Positions 16,653 to 17,204 of a stretch of 17,204 bases of DNA are shown in pieces (the stretch's first letter is position 1; each line of letters begins with the position of its first letter). The stretch lies in the NCBI GenBank assembly GCA_047612485.1, contig JBLGAT010000057.1:1-17204 (forward strand), written 5' to 3'. A model generated the notes under the pieces. It was not told the origin of the DNA. It saw only the letters and a list, made by a program, of their open reading frames with translations, and ran no database searches. The stretch comes from Sediminicola sp047612485. Its GTDB lineage: Bacteria > Bacteroidota > Bacteroidia > Flavobacteriales > Flavobacteriaceae. The position numbers and the translations under genes are program-made.

Positions 16653-17204
16653 TTATTTTGCTGCAGCATTTAGGTAATCCAAACTCATTTGGGTAAGGGT
16701 CTTTACGCCCAAAAGCAAGCCACTGTCATCTATTTTAAAATCTGGCGTATGATGGGGAAAGGCATCTTTGCTTCCTGGGGTCATCCCACCCAAAAAGAAG
16801 TAAAAACCAGGTACAACCTTTTGGAAATAGGAGAAATCTTCAGCTCCCGTAACCGCTTTTTGGAATTGTACATTTTCCATCCCAGCGACCTTTTGCATGG
16901 TGGGAAGCATCTGCTCTACTAAATCTGGGTCGTTAAAGGTAATCTCGGTACTATTGGTTATTTCAATGGTGGCTTCCCCTCCATAGGCTTTGGCCAACAT
17001 AGGAACCATTTCTTTCATGCGCCTGTTGATCAACGCCTGCATGTCATAGTCCAACGTTCGGATGGTACCGATCATTTCAGCACTTTCAGGAATGATATTA
17101 AAACGCACCCCACTGTTGATCTTGCCTACGGTTATAACCGCGGCTTCATTGGTAAGTTCTGCCTCTCTACTGATGATGGTCTGTAGGCCATCTATAATTT
17201 TAGC
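16653..17204 (-). CDS. M20-family metallo-amidohydrolase, 5' end outside window
   Basis: The frame is open from the window edge to the TAA at 16653-16655, giving the last 183 residues. A GTG at 17108 is internal: the codons before it continue the family sequence (ISREAELTNEAAV, then VGKINSG leading into VRFNIIPESAEMIGTIRTLD). This is the lid or dimerisation domain followed by the rest of the catalytic domain of the aminoacylase, hippurate hydrolase and AbgA group. Further blocks are VTGAEDFSYFQKVVPGFYFFLGG and a metal-binding histidine in PHHTPDFKIDD. These enzymes use one or two zinc or manganese ions to cleave N-acyl or peptide bonds of amino acid derivatives. The substrate and any signal peptide lie outside what can be seen. 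A strong terminator follows 14 bases after the stop. Confidence 0.9.
   Translation of the reverse strand, partial: AKIIDGLQTIISREAELTNEAAVITVGKINSGVRFNIIPESAEMIGTIRTLDYDMQALINRRMKEMVPMLAKAYGGEATIEITNSTEITFNDPDLVEQMLPTMQKVAGMENVQFQKAVTGAEDFSYFQKVVPGFYFFLGGMTPGSKDAFPHHTPDFKIDDSGLLLGVKTLTQMSLDYLNAAAK

Noticed and set aside
16653..17108. GTG at 17108 as the start of the M20 gene
   Set aside because: The frame continues upstream to the window edge with sequence typical of the family, so the gene is cut by the window.

Overview
The window looks like chromosomal DNA of a member of the Flavobacteriia (Bacteroidota), probably a marine Flavobacteriaceae. The basis is the moderately AT-rich composition, start codons with little or no Shine-Dalgarno sequence, several exact matches to the Bacteroidota -7 promoter element TAnnTTTG, a leuC-leuD-leuA-leuB gene order with a Bacteroidota-type LeuA, and protein families typical of that group. 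No tRNA, rRNA, CRISPR array, insertion sequence or phage gene was seen. Most of the window is housekeeping or metabolic DNA.

Layout. (1) 1-2238, plus strand: the 3' part of a large six-hairpin glycoside hydrolase of the glycogen-debranching type, cut by the window edge. (2) 2239-2598: a 360-base non-coding stretch with two small inverted repeats and a candidate -7 element. (3) 2599-3804, plus: a 12-helix MFS efflux transporter of the AraJ/SotB type, ended by a strong two-way terminator at 3827-3870. (4) 3927-8696, minus: the leucine operon, transcribed leuC, leuD, leuA-type synthase, leuB. Together these genes encode the whole branch from 2-ketoisovalerate to 2-ketoisocaproate. (5) 8972-11077, minus: recG, the ATP-dependent branch-migration helicase. 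(6) 11160-15041, plus: a tightly packed trio diverging from recG. It holds an exported M1 zinc aminopeptidase followed, with a 1-base gap and then an ATGA overlap, by two tandemly duplicated patatin-like phospholipases with intact catalytic motifs. (7) 15045-17204, minus: a small membrane-anchored protein of unknown function, an exported coiled-coil protein with a divergent OmpA-like C-terminal domain, and the 3' part of an M20 metallo-amidohydrolase.

Working together. The leu genes form a clear pathway operon. The aminopeptidase and patatin trio is arranged as one translationally coupled unit, but no shared function can be assigned; it is the least explained arrangement here. In the last block, the M20 terminator hairpin carries an exact -7 promoter match in its loop, placed to drive the OmpA-like gene, so the end of one gene and the start of the next may share the same few bases. 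I did not find convincing evidence of a wholly new defence or mobile system. The best leads are the coupled patatin pair and the terminator-embedded promoter.
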